Source: Halovivax ruber XH-70 (lineage in GTDB: Archaea; Halobacteriota; Halobacteria; Halobacteriales; Natrialbaceae). Taken from it: a DNA stretch of 64,000 bases. The notes under the pieces were generated by a model. That model was not told the DNA's origin. It worked only from the letters and a program-made list of their open reading frames with translations, and ran no database searches. Below, one piece after another: positions 15,228-23,748 of the stretch; positions within the stretch are counted from its first letter, which is position 1, and every line of letters starts with the position of its first letter. The translations under genes were made by a program, and so were the position numbers. The DNA lies in the NCBI RefSeq assembly GCF_000328525.1, contig NC_019964.1:248001-312000 (forward strand), in the 5' to 3' direction.

Positions 15228-15512
15228 ATGGCAACACAGGGGCGGCGAATGCGGTTCGTATACGGCTATCTAGCCTGGTTGCTCGGAATCGTCCTCACAC
15301 TCGTCGTCCTCGATTCGCTGTCGTACGAACTCTTTGGTATCCTCTCGCTTGTTGGGCTGCTCATCGTCACCGAACTGACGGTCCCAACCTCGGTGTCTCC
15401 GACCTGGTGCCGGCGACTCCGGTGGCTAGCCGTTCTGGGTATCGTCGGATACGCTGCGTTCGTCAGTCGAAAACTCGTTGGCCTCTTGCCTCCTGAAGTC
15501 CTTCCCTGGTAG
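15228..15512 (+). CDS. Small three-helix membrane protein, glycan cluster
   Basis: A 94-residue protein with three hydrophobic segments (about residues 9-29, 33-52 and 64-86) and a short basic N-terminus. It lies between the large polytopic protein and the DUF1616 protein, all on the plus strand. No domain is recognised. The upstream TTTACAACTGGTCTCGGTC block (15194-15212) may hold the promoter. Membrane location is clear; function is unknown. Confidence 0.6.
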   Translation: MATQGRRMRFVYGYLAWLLGIVLTLVVLDSLSYELFGILSLVGLLIVTELTVPTSVSPTWCRRLRWLAVLGIVGYAAFVSRKLVGLLPPEVLPW

Positions 15513-15798
15513 GCTGCGTGCGTAGTGGCCCACCGTGGATCGTGCGAGCACTCGATGGTCATGAGCAGTCGATCTGTACCGAAACCTGACTGCCCGTCGT
15601 CGTTTCAGTTCCGACTTCCGCGTTCCCGTCACCGCGTGTGTCTTCGAGTGACCTGTCAGGGGTGTTCGGTCGCACTGGCCGATTGCACTCCACGCCGATG
15701 TATCGTGACGAACACTCTCTAATTTCACACCCCTTCCTGCACCGCATTTCCTCTCGTATCGGGTTATTTTTACCCCGACATGGTGTACGCAGTTCCAG

Positions 15799-16968
15799 AT
15801 GGTCGAGAGACGGACGTTGTGGTTGATGATCCCCCGTCCGATCCGGACGTTGCCAGCTGATCTGTCCCTGGTGGTCGTCCTGGCGATTGCCACTCCTGTC
15901 GCCACGCTCGCACCGGTGCTCCGCGAGACGCCAGTGTGGATCCCGCTCGTTCCTGTGTTCGTGTTGTTTCTGCCCGGCTATGCCCTCGTCGCCGCGCTGT
16001 TTCCAGCGGCGAGCGACACGTCCCACGGGACGGCGGTCGACGGAACCACCGAGTCGACCACGGCGGTTGGCGAGACCACTCCAACCGGGACCGGCGACGA
16101 CCAGGTCGACAGCTCTCGACGGATCGGTGTGACAGCTGGAGTCGATCGACCGAGAATCGACGGAATCGAGCGCGTCGCCCTCTCGTTCGCGTTGAGTGTC
16201 GCAATCGCTCCACTGATCGGACTGGGACTCTCGGTCACGCCCTGGGGTATCGAACTGGAGCCGATTCTGGTGACGATGACACTGTTCTCGTTCCTCGCCG
16301 TGATCGTCGCTGCAGTGCGTCGCTCACGCCTCCCGACCGACGACCAATTTCGTGTCCCGTCTCGTGCCTGGTCCGGGGGCATCTACAGGGCGTTCTTCGA
16401 ACCGGATTCTCGCACCGATGCGCTCTTGAACGTGTTTCTCGCGCTTGCGGTAGTGTTCGCGTTTGCGGCCGTCGGGTTCGCTGCGGTCGCTCCACAGCAG
16501 GGTGAACGGTTTTCGGCGATCTATCTCCTCGGCGAGGACAGTGACGGTGAGCTTGGAACCGGGAACTTCACGACGGAACTCACTCGTGGTGAACCCGTCG
16601 AACTCGTCGTCGGCGTCGATAATCACGAGCACGAGCGAACATCGTACGAGGTGGTGGTTCTGGAGCAGGAGCTAGCCTTCGAAACTGGTGAGGAGCCGGG
16701 CCCGGAGGGAGCGCCGATCGGGAATCAGAGCACCGTGACCGACGCGACCGTGACCGACCAACGCGAACTCGATCGGTTCAATACGACACTCTCGCACGAC
16801 GAGACCTGGCACCATCCACACACGGTCGAACCGACGGTCACTGGTGAGAACGTCCGTCTGGTGTGGTTGCTGTTCCCCGACGATACCGTGCCATCGGAGC
16901 CGTCGATGGCCGATGCTGAGTATAGTGTGTTCCGCTGGGTGGACGTCGATGAACCGACGGACGAGTGA
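15799..16968 (+). CDS. DUF1616 family membrane protein
   Basis: A 389-residue protein with an N-terminal pair of helices around VPVFVLFLPGYALVAALFPA, an acidic insertion (about 75-110), two further helices around FALSVAIAPLIGLGLSV and LFSFLAVIVAAVRRSRLP, another helix near residue 215, then an extracellular beta-rich domain of about 150 residues. This architecture and the LPGYALVAALFP motif are typical of DUF1616 proteins, common in archaeal surface-glycan and N-glycosylation loci. It is the last gene of the glycan cluster on this strand. The molecular role of DUF1616 is not established. Confidence 0.8.
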   Translation: MVERRTLWLMIPRPIRTLPADLSLVVVLAIATPVATLAPVLRETPVWIPLVPVFVLFLPGYALVAALFPAASDTSHGTAVDGTTESTTAVGETTPTGTGDDQVDSSRRIGVTAGVDRPRIDGIERVALSFALSVAIAPLIGLGLSVTPWGIELEPILVTMTLFSFLAVIVAAVRRSRLPTDDQFRVPSRAWSGGIYRAFFEPDSRTDALLNVFLALAVVFAFAAVGFAAVAPQQGERFSAIYLLGEDSDGELGTGNFTTELTRGEPVELVVGVDNHEHERTSYEVVVLEQELAFETGEEPGPEGAPIGNQSTVTDATVTDQRELDRFNTTLSHDETWHHPHTVEPTVTGENVRLVWLLFPDDTVPSEPSMADAEYSVFRWVDVDEPTDE

Positions 16969-17018
16969 ACTGAGACGAGCAGCGGTGGCGATCGGCTTCA
17001 CGCCGGCCGACCCGACGC

Positions 17019-17972
17019 CTACTCGACCGAGTCTACGAACGTTGTGAGTCTGGCAGCCACCCGATCGGCTGCCTCGACGCCGACCGTGTGCCCGCACCCC
17101 TCTAGCAGTTCGATCGTACTCTCCGGAATCGCCTCGGCGAGCGCGTGGCCGTGTTCGACGGGGACGAGCCGGTCTGCCGTCCCGTGCACGACGAGCGTCG
17201 GTACCGGGACGTCGTCCAGTCGGTCCGTCGGGTCGTCCCGATCCCAGGCGGCCCACTGTGCCTCGCGGGTGGCGGCGTCGGGCCCCTGGTCGGCCTGCCA
17301 GTCGACGATCCGGGCGAACAGGTGTGGGTTCCGGGCGAGAAAGTCTGCGGCGAAGAAGGGACGGAGGCGGTTTCGTCGGCGCGTCCGTCCCACTCCGTCC
17401 GGGTCGAGCGCCTGCGAGCGGACAGAGTCGGGTGTCTCTGGTGTCCCGGGTCCGCCGTGGCGCGTTCCGACGAGCGTCAGTGAGCGGACGCCGCCGTGCT
17501 CGATGGCGTACTCGAGGGCGATCGCGCCGCCGAGTCCCTGGCCGACGAGGTGGACGTCCTGTGATCGGCCACGGCCGAACGCCGAATCGTCCGCGATCAC
17601 GGCGGCCAGATCGTCGGCGAGCGCGGCCACGGTGGCGCTGTCTCCGCGAGAGACGATGGGGCGTCGAAGCGGACCCGGAAGCGATGGGACAAGTGGAGGA
17701 AATCCTGCGTCGGAGCGACGAGCGCCGTCGTCGATCGCGACGCCGCCGTCGGTCCTGAGGCGCGGCCCGGTTCCCCGAAGTGCGGGGGCGAGCAGTCGCC
17801 GCTTTCCGCGAACGGCGTCGCGCTGCCAGCGCCAGGCCCACCGCCCGAGCTCGACACCGGGGACGAGGACGATCGGCGCCCGGTCGGTGTCGTCGTCTCG
17901 CGTTCCGTCGTCGGCGGTGGCTGGCTCGACCTCGTAGGCGAGTCCGACGCCGTCACGACAGGCACGAGGCAT
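17019..17972 (-). CDS. Alpha/beta hydrolase-fold protein lacking the nucleophile serine
   Basis: A 317-residue protein with alpha/beta hydrolase landmarks: strand motif PIVLVPGVELG (oxyanion region), LVGQGLGGAIALEYA at the nucleophile elbow, TLVVHGTADRLVP (acid) and LLEGCGHTVGVEA (histidine). The usual G-x-S-x-G reads G-Q-G-L-G-G, so the nucleophile serine is a glycine while the acid and histidine remain. It may be a non-hydrolytic relative, such as a lyase, binding protein or cofactorless-dioxygenase-like enzyme, rather than an esterase. The start at 17972 (MPRACRDGVGLAYEVE) fits the first beta strand; longer frames upstream are low-complexity. Confidence 0.75.
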   Translation of the reverse strand: MPRACRDGVGLAYEVEPATADDGTRDDDTDRAPIVLVPGVELGRWAWRWQRDAVRGKRRLLAPALRGTGPRLRTDGGVAIDDGARRSDAGFPPLVPSLPGPLRRPIVSRGDSATVAALADDLAAVIADDSAFGRGRSQDVHLVGQGLGGAIALEYAIEHGGVRSLTLVGTRHGGPGTPETPDSVRSQALDPDGVGRTRRRNRLRPFFAADFLARNPHLFARIVDWQADQGPDAATREAQWAAWDRDDPTDRLDDVPVPTLVVHGTADRLVPVEHGHALAEAIPESTIELLEGCGHTVGVEAADRVAARLTTFVDSVE

Positions 17973-18167
17973 ACCGTCCCTTCGACGGGCACATCCTTTA
18001 ACACGGCGATGAGTGGGTCGAAATCGATGGCTGTGGATCGACCGTGCCGTGACTCGACTCGCGAGGCACACTGTCGTCGCGGGTCGTTCGTGACCGTGCC
18101 CATCGGGTCGTTCGTGAACGAGTCAACCACCGTGTTTATCCTCGTTGGCGCACATTCACCGGTAACG

Positions 18168-19334
18168 ATGGACGCGCTGTACGCACGGTACCCGTTTCTC
18201 GAGGCCGCGCGGGAGACGGTCGCCGAGGAGGCGGTCGACCTGGCGACCGTCGTCGAGACGGAACCGGCGGTCGTCGAGCGGGCCGCGTCGCGCGTCGAGT
18301 GGGCGCTCGAGACGGGTGAGGTGGGTGACCCTGCGCCGGACAATCGGGTCGAGCTGCTATCGTATCCGGTCGCGCGGGTGCTCGTCTCGCTCGTCGGCGA
18401 ACGGGTCCTGGTCCGGCGATACGCTCGCGCGGAGGCGGCCGTCGCGCACGAGCGCTTCGTCGCCGACCTGGCGGATACGACGGAGTTGAAGAGCGTCGAT
18501 TCGTCCGGGCTGGATCTCGACGACCTGCTCGCGGAGTTCGACCTCACCGAATCGGTGCGCGAAGCGCCATCACTGGCAGACGATGCGGCCTCGTCCGCCG
18601 GTGGATCCGCAACACAGTCGTCTACGGGTGCCACAGTACAGTCGAGCGACCAGTCGACCTACCTGCTCGAGGTTGGCGCGTACCTGCCCCTCGCCGCGGA
18701 TTGCTGGGGTGACGAGTGGCGGCTGGTCAACCGGGCACTCGCCGACGGCGAGGTCCCCGTGACGGAGACCGAACTCCTGACACTCCTCCAGGAGGCCGTC
18801 GGGAATCGCGTCGCGGAGGGCTTGCCCTTCCCCGACGTCCCGGACCCGATCGCCGACGCCCTCGAGGCCGAGGCGGCCGACCTCCGCGAACTGGTCGCCG
18901 AACTCGAACTCGTCCGCGAGATCGACACGGTCGTGCCGGAGCTCTTCCCGCCCTGTATGAAGGCGCTGCTCGACGACATCCAGAAGGGAGAGCACCTGCC
19001 CCATCACTCGCGATTCGCCATCACGGCCTTCCTCTCCTCGATCGGCATGACGACGGACGAGATCGTCGAACTCTACCGCGTCAACTCCGCGTTCGGCGAA
19101 CAGATGACCCGCTATCAGACCGATCACATCCGCGGCGAGACCTCGCCCACGGAGTACTCGCCACCGTCCTGTGCCACCATGCAGTCCTATGGCGACTGCG
19201 TCAACATGGACGACCTCTGTGAGCGGATTCCGCATCCGATGGCCTACTACGAACAGCGCCTCGACGATGCCGAGGACGAGGACGGAGAGATCGAGGACTG
19301 GCGGGAGACGCTAGAGGGCGAGACGGCGGAGTAG
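18168..19334 (+). CDS. priL: DNA primase large subunit PriL
   Basis: A 388-residue protein that, with PriS, forms the archaeal/eukaryotic-type replicative primase. The C-terminal domain has the conserved iron-sulfur cysteines at about C263 (FPPCMKALL), C335 (SPPSCATM), C344 (YGDC) and C351 (DDLC). It also carries the family segments LPHHSRFAITAFL and YQTDHIRG. Residues ~125-165 form an acidic/Ser-rich linker between the N-terminal helical domain and the Fe-S domain. TTTATC at 18135-18140 lies about 30 bases before the ATG at 18168, supporting a leaderless start; in-frame codons further upstream would place the start before the promoter. Confidence 0.93.
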   Translation: MDALYARYPFLEAARETVAEEAVDLATVVETEPAVVERAASRVEWALETGEVGDPAPDNRVELLSYPVARVLVSLVGERVLVRRYARAEAAVAHERFVADLADTTELKSVDSSGLDLDDLLAEFDLTESVREAPSLADDAASSAGGSATQSSTGATVQSSDQSTYLLEVGAYLPLAADCWGDEWRLVNRALADGEVPVTETELLTLLQEAVGNRVAEGLPFPDVPDPIADALEAEAADLRELVAELELVREIDTVVPELFPPCMKALLDDIQKGEHLPHHSRFAITAFLSSIGMTTDEIVELYRVNSAFGEQMTRYQTDHIRGETSPTEYSPPSCATMQSYGDCVNMDDLCERIPHPMAYYEQRLDDAEDEDGEIEDWRETLEGETAE

Positions 19335-19457
19335 GGGGAGCGGCGCGACCGACCGCGAGGGCAGGATACGTGGACGACTGGCGAAGCGAATCACGCAGAG
19401 AACGCATATATTTGCGCACGCAGAAGATATATTGTGGTTGGTCGCGTATTCGTTCTC

Positions 19458-19994
19458 ATGACGGGGTTCGATCCGGTCCAGCCCGGTGACGACGGCGAGC
19501 CAGATCGGTCGCGCTGGCAGGGCGATCGTGATACCTTCGACCGGGTGTACGACACGCTGCTCGGGATCACGGAACCGACGGCGGCCACCGAGATCGCCGA
19601 GATCGCCGGCTGTTCGCCGAACGCGGCCAAGAAGCACCTCGACCGACTCGCGGAGATGGGGGTCGCCACGGCGGCGTCGACGAGTCGTCCGACGACCTAC
19701 GAGCGAAACGAGGGCTATCTGGAGTGGCAGACCGCAACCCGTATCGCCCAAGAGCTCTCCGTCGCGGATATCGTCGATCGGGTCGAGCGACTGGAAGACG
19801 AACGCGACGCGTACGAAGTGCGGTTCGGCGCCACGGATCCTGCGGCAGTCTCCGCGTTCGACAGTGACGATCACGGCGACGTACACGACCGGATGGCTGC
19901 CATCGCCGACTGGCATGCCACGATTCGCGACATCCGACAGTACGAACTCGCCCGGCAGATCGCCCAGAACGACGGGCGCCTCCTCCCCGCGTAA
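19458..19994 (+). CDS. Winged-helix antitoxin/regulator, TumA-like
   Basis: A 178-residue protein with an N-terminal winged helix (about 22-75: LLGITEPTAATEIAEIAGCS, NAAKKHLDRLAEMGV) and an alpha-helical C-terminal half. A DNA-binding regulator of a family common in haloarchaea. It is followed two bases later by a small protein resembling TumE-type (DUF6516) toxins, so the pair could be a toxin-antitoxin module with this protein as antitoxin and autorepressor. TATATT at 19427-19433 sits about 28 bases before the ATG at 19458; a second TATA element (19405-19412) with surrounding TGCGCA repeats could be the operator. The pairing is visible; the toxin-antitoxin role is inferred. Confidence 0.75.
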   Translation: MTGFDPVQPGDDGEPDRSRWQGDRDTFDRVYDTLLGITEPTAATEIAEIAGCSPNAAKKHLDRLAEMGVATAASTSRPTTYERNEGYLEWQTATRIAQELSVADIVDRVERLEDERDAYEVRFGATDPAAVSAFDSDDHGDVHDRMAAIADWHATIRDIRQYELARQIAQNDGRLLPA

Positions 19995-19996
19995 CG

Positions 19997-20443
19997 ATGG
20001 CCGGCCCGGATGCTGATCCGCCACGGCGGTCGACTGGGCCGCCGGATCGCGAGACGCTTCAATTGCTCGAGCGCCAGTTGTCTGCCGACCCGCTGGTCTC
20101 GACGACGGCATTCGAACCCGACGTATACGAACCGCGGACCCTCGTTGCCGACCTCGATTCCAGCCGCTACCCGCCGGCGGTCACAGCCGCTCGACTCGAC
20201 GTTCGCTGGTTCGAGAGCGGAGATTTCTCCTGTCACTACCTCGAAACGCACGGAACCGAGTCGAACTGGGAGTGTCGCTGGGATCGACACCCGAACGGAC
20301 ACGACGACCGGACTCATTTCCACCAACCGCCGGACGGGGCCACTGTCGTCGATCTCGACCTGCCGTCGGTCCATCCGCTCGACGTGTACGCGACAGTACT
20401 CACGGCGATCGAGACGCGGATCGACGAGACGTGGGACTCGTGA
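19997..20443 (+). CDS. TumE/DUF6516-like small protein (candidate toxin)
   Basis: A 148-residue protein. The motif ECRWDRHPN-HDDRTHFHQPPD, with regularly spaced Arg, Asp and His residues, and the preceding FSCHYLET strand resemble haloarchaeal members of the TumE/DUF6516 family, whose characterised member is the toxin of the TumA-TumE pair. It starts two bases after the HTH gene and is surely co-translated with it. No signal peptide. The Tum assignment is by recalled motif and needs a profile search; the two-gene arrangement is seen directly. Confidence 0.65.
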   Translation: MAGPDADPPRRSTGPPDRETLQLLERQLSADPLVSTTAFEPDVYEPRTLVADLDSSRYPPAVTAARLDVRWFESGDFSCHYLETHGTESNWECRWDRHPNGHDDRTHFHQPPDGATVVDLDLPSVHPLDVYATVLTAIETRIDETWDS

Positions 20444-20709
20444 GCGAGCGCCCGCATCGTCCGTCCGAACTGCCGCTGGGGAAATTGACGATGGCTGACG
20501 GAGACGATTCAGTATGGGGATTCGACCGCTGATACGGGGAGAGCTAGGTCGACTCGACCCGCTGTTTCAGGCCCTCGGCGGGTTCGGTGCCGTCGGACAC
20601 CCGGCCAACGGCGGCATCACAGGCGACCTCGATCCGAACGCCCAGGCGGCGGATTCTCAGTGCGGGTCGGAGCGGTCTGAGCGAGACCGTTGACGCGTGT
20701 CGTCACCGC

Positions 20710-21366
20710 TCACCGAACCAGTGCTGTGAACACGCGCGCTTCGGCCTTCCGGAGGTGTTCCCCGGCCGTGGAGGCCGCGATACCGACCCTCTCGGCGACG
20801 TCTTCGAGCGTCGCCTCCCGGGGAGCCGCGTAGTATCCCAATTCGACCGCTGCTTCGAGGACGTCGCGCTGTCTCCGCGTCAGTCGCCGCGCGAGTGGTG
20901 CGTCGGCCGGATCGTACGAGCCCGTCTCGACGACGTCGAACGAGAGCGTCGAGCCGGCCTCGACGGTCCGGTACAGCGCCTGGATGTCGGCGTCGCTACC
21001 CATGAACGTGACCCGAAGCGCGCCGTCGTCCTCGATCCGAATCGGCAGTTCGACGCTCACGTTCGATTCGCGGCGGAGTTCGAGCAATCGTCGCGTCTCG
21101 TCGCTAGGTTCGAACTGACTCACCGCGAACCAGGGATCGGTCCCGCTAACCAGCGCGTCGATTACGTGGGGCGAGTCGGCTGTAATCGCTTCGTACCGGT
21201 CCCGATCGCCGCTGCCCTCGGCAAAGAGAAGGATCGTTCCATCGTCGAGCAGTTCCACCGAGTGGATCGCTTCTCGCGAGATCGCCGGAGCTGCCGTGAG
21301 TCGCCCGCCGACAGGATGGATACCGCCATTTTCGCGCGGATCGATGCGCACCGTGAGGTATCGCAC
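20710..21366 (-). CDS. HTH-10 (bacterio-opsin activator type) transcription regulator
   Basis: A 218-residue protein with an N-terminal sensor-like domain of about 150 residues and a C-terminal HTH-10 domain. The latter has the family signature LTRRQRDVLEAAVELGYY ... ATLEDVAERVGIAASTAGEHLRKAEARVF. Such proteins regulate neighbouring genes in haloarchaea in response to metabolites, redox or light. It is divergent from the FAD monooxygenase gene, with 83 bases between the two start codons, so that enzyme is the likeliest target. Confidence 0.85.
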   Translation of the reverse strand: MRYLTVRIDPRENGGIHPVGGRLTAAPAISREAIHSVELLDDGTILLFAEGSGDRDRYEAITADSPHVIDALVSGTDPWFAVSQFEPSDETRRLLELRRESNVSVELPIRIEDDGALRVTFMGSDADIQALYRTVEAGSTLSFDVVETGSYDPADAPLARRLTRRQRDVLEAAVELGYYAAPREATLEDVAERVGIAASTAGEHLRKAEARVFTALVR

Positions 21367-21449
21367 AGGTGATCCTCACGCCGATTTCACTTAAAGAACC
21401 GCTTCACTGCGGCAGCGAGCGCTTCCCGACGACGCCCCTCCGAACGACC

Positions 21450-22634
21450 ATGCGTCAGAACGGCACGCTCGACGTGGCGATCGTCGGCGGTGGAATCTGC
21501 GGGCTAACGACGGCGATTGCGCTCGAACGGCGAGGGATCGAGCCGCGGATCTACGAGGCGGCCACCGAGTACCGACCCGTAGGCGCTGGTATCCTCCTCC
21601 ACACGAACGCGATGCTCGTCTTCGATCGCCTCGGACTCACCGACCGGATTCGGGACGCCGGCGTCGCGCTAGACGACGGGGAGATCCGTTCCCCGACCGG
21701 CACGGTACTGCAGCGGCTCGATCTGGCGGGCGTCGAACGCGCCGCGTTCGGTCACGGCTACGTCGCGATTCACCGGGCGGCGCTTCAGCGTGTTCTCCTC
21801 GACGCGCTCGAGGCCGAGGTGCGGACCGACGCGGTCTGTACCGCCGTCGACTCGACGGCGCCGCCGATCGCCACGTTCGCGGATGGGACGACGATCGAAC
21901 CGGACGTCCTCGTCGGCGCGGATGGCATCGATTCGACGGTCCGTGAGGCGATCGTTCCGGGGGTGAGCCGACGGCGACTGGAGAGCGTGGTGTATCGAGC
22001 GGTCGTCCCGATCGACCTGCCACCGACCTACCGCAGGCGCGGCTTTCAGTGCTGGGGTGTCGGCACGTATACTGGCGGGGCACGGATCGACGCCGATCGC
22101 GTCTACTGGTTCGGCACCGCCCCGGAACCGCTGAGACCCGAGTCCGCGGACCCGGCTGCGAAACTGGCGGCGATTCGCGAACACTACGGCGGGTATCCCG
22201 AACCGGTTCCCAGTATCATCGCCGCCCTCGAACCCGGCGACGTCTTCCGTTCGGCACTGGCCGACGTGCCGCGGCTCGAACGGTGGCGCCGCGGTAATGT
22301 CGTCCTCGCCGGCGACGCGGCCCACGCCTTGCTCCCGTTCGGTGGCCAGGGTGCCGCCCAGGGAATCGAAGACGCGATCGTCCTGGCACGCGCGCTCGCG
22401 ACCCGAGACGAACCGGCGGCGGCCCTCGATTCCTACGAGAGGACGCGAAAGCCCCGCGCCGATCGCGTACACGACGAGGCGCGTCGCATGGGCTGGCTGG
22501 CGACCAGGCAATCGTCGCTGGGGGCACGAGTCAGAAATCTCGGCGTCCGAGTACTTCCGAGACGGCTGTTCGACCGGATTCGGCGGCGCAGAATTGCCGA
22601 GACGCCCCTTCCGAAGGCGACGACACCGGAGTGA
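21450..22634 (+). CDS. FAD-dependent aromatic-type monooxygenase
   Basis: A 394-residue protein. It has an N-terminal FAD-binding motif VAIVGGGICGLTTAIALERRG, the second flavin motif VLVGADGIDSTVR (about residue 157) and the GNVVLAGDAAHALLPFGGQGA segment that contacts FAD phosphate. These define the p-hydroxybenzoate-hydroxylase-like class A flavoprotein monooxygenases, which use NAD(P)H and O2 to hydroxylate or epoxidise substrates; relatives include salicylate hydroxylase and zeaxanthin epoxidase. Substrate not deducible. Control by the divergent HTH-10 regulator is likely. The start at 21450 places the dinucleotide motif at residue ~9, as usual. Confidence 0.85.
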   Translation: MRQNGTLDVAIVGGGICGLTTAIALERRGIEPRIYEAATEYRPVGAGILLHTNAMLVFDRLGLTDRIRDAGVALDDGEIRSPTGTVLQRLDLAGVERAAFGHGYVAIHRAALQRVLLDALEAEVRTDAVCTAVDSTAPPIATFADGTTIEPDVLVGADGIDSTVREAIVPGVSRRRLESVVYRAVVPIDLPPTYRRRGFQCWGVGTYTGGARIDADRVYWFGTAPEPLRPESADPAAKLAAIREHYGGYPEPVPSIIAALEPGDVFRSALADVPRLERWRRGNVVLAGDAAHALLPFGGQGAAQGIEDAIVLARALATRDEPAAALDSYERTRKPRADRVHDEARRMGWLATRQSSLGARVRNLGVRVLPRRLFDRIRRRRIAETPLPKATTPE

Positions 22635-22730
22635 GAACAGCTGGCGGGAATCGACCCGACGAGTGGTGCCTGGAGGGCCGTCTGAGGTTCGTCTGGTGGC
22701 CGAACAGCTGGTCAGCGGGGACGTGAGTCG

Positions 22731-23489
22731 CTATGCGCCGCCATCGCTGCTCGCATCGACTTCCTCGATCTCGGCCTCGGTTCCGCTCTCGCTGATGACC
22801 GGGGTCAGGATGTACTTCCCGCTCTGGCCGGCCTTCTTGGGTGCGATGTCGTAGACGAAGTCGAGTTCCTCGTCGGCGGCGACCGTGAAGGGCGTTCGAA
22901 TCTTGAGCCGCTCGCTGGGGATCTTCAGCGTGGTCTCGGTGCCGTCGGTGAGCACCGCGTGGATGTCCGAAACGAACATGTCGACCGCGACGTACTCGCC
23001 CGCGGGAACGTCGAGTTCGTCCAGGACGGTGGCTTTCGGCCCTTTCAGCTTCGTGAGGTCGACCGTCGGATCGTCGAGGTCGTACTCGTCCCAGCCGCCG
23101 CGACCGTCCTCGGGGGCGTCGCCGCCCTCGCCGTCATCGGTCTCGTCCGCTGCCGTTTCGTCGTCGGCCGAGTCAGTGCTGTCGTCCGTGTCCTCCGTGG
23201 ACTCGTTGCCATCCGCGTTCTCCGAGTCGGCGTCGCCATCCGTGACTCCGTCGTCCGTCTCCGACTCGTTGCCGTTCGCATCGTCTTCGTCGTCCTCGCT
23301 CGCGGGTTTCAACGCGACCGTCGAGATGGTGACGTCGAGTGTCTCGAAGTCGTCGATTCGGTTCGGCTCGTCACTCACGTAGAACCGGACCGTTCCACGC
23401 CCTTGGTCGTCGCCGCCGAGCGCGCCCATACAACCAGCTGTCAGTGCGAGACCGCCCGCCGTTGCCGTGACGAAGGTGCGTCGTTTCAT
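22731..23489 (-). CDS. DUF4382 twin-arginine lipoprotein
   Basis: A 252-residue protein beginning MKRRTFVTATAGGLALTAGC, a twin-arginine signal with lipobox ending at Cys20, so it is exported folded and anchored by lipid. The mature part opens with a beta-rich domain (GTVRFYVSDEPNRIDDFETL ... VTISTVAL) typical of DUF4382. A 70-residue Asp/Glu/Ser/Asn linker interrupts the domain, and the second half resumes with LDELDVPAGEYVAVDMFVSDI. Such proteins sit on the cell surface; the ligand is unknown. The open frame extends far upstream, but only the ATG at 23489 gives a signal peptide. Confidence 0.82.
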   Translation of the reverse strand: MKRRTFVTATAGGLALTAGCMGALGGDDQGRGTVRFYVSDEPNRIDDFETLDVTISTVALKPASEDDEDDANGNESETDDGVTDGDADSENADGNESTEDTDDSTDSADDETAADETDDGEGGDAPEDGRGGWDEYDLDDPTVDLTKLKGPKATVLDELDVPAGEYVAVDMFVSDIHAVLTDGTETTLKIPSERLKIRTPFTVAADEELDFVYDIAPKKAGQSGKYILTPVISESGTEAEIEEVDASSDGGA

Positions 23490-23748
23490 GCGGGCTGACC
23501 GTGTCGGGGTGGGGAGAAAAGCGGGGCCGATCGTTGGCACCGTTCCAGTCGTTTTGAACAGTTCGGCCGCCACCACCTGGGCGATCCGCGTACGCTGTCT
23601 CGATGCTGCTATCGGTGAATCTTCCCGATAAACGATCTCCGAACTGTTCTCCGGGGATAGCAATTTCCGTCGGAATGCAACTCCCGCTCGATCGTGGCAC
23701 TCGACGTGGACCGATACCCTAAGGCACACCCTCGAGAAACGGTGGGAC

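Noticed and set aside
16672-17841. Arg-rich frame crossing two genes on the minus strand
   Set aside because: It overlaps the DUF1616 end and the hydrolase in the wrong frame and is low-complexity.
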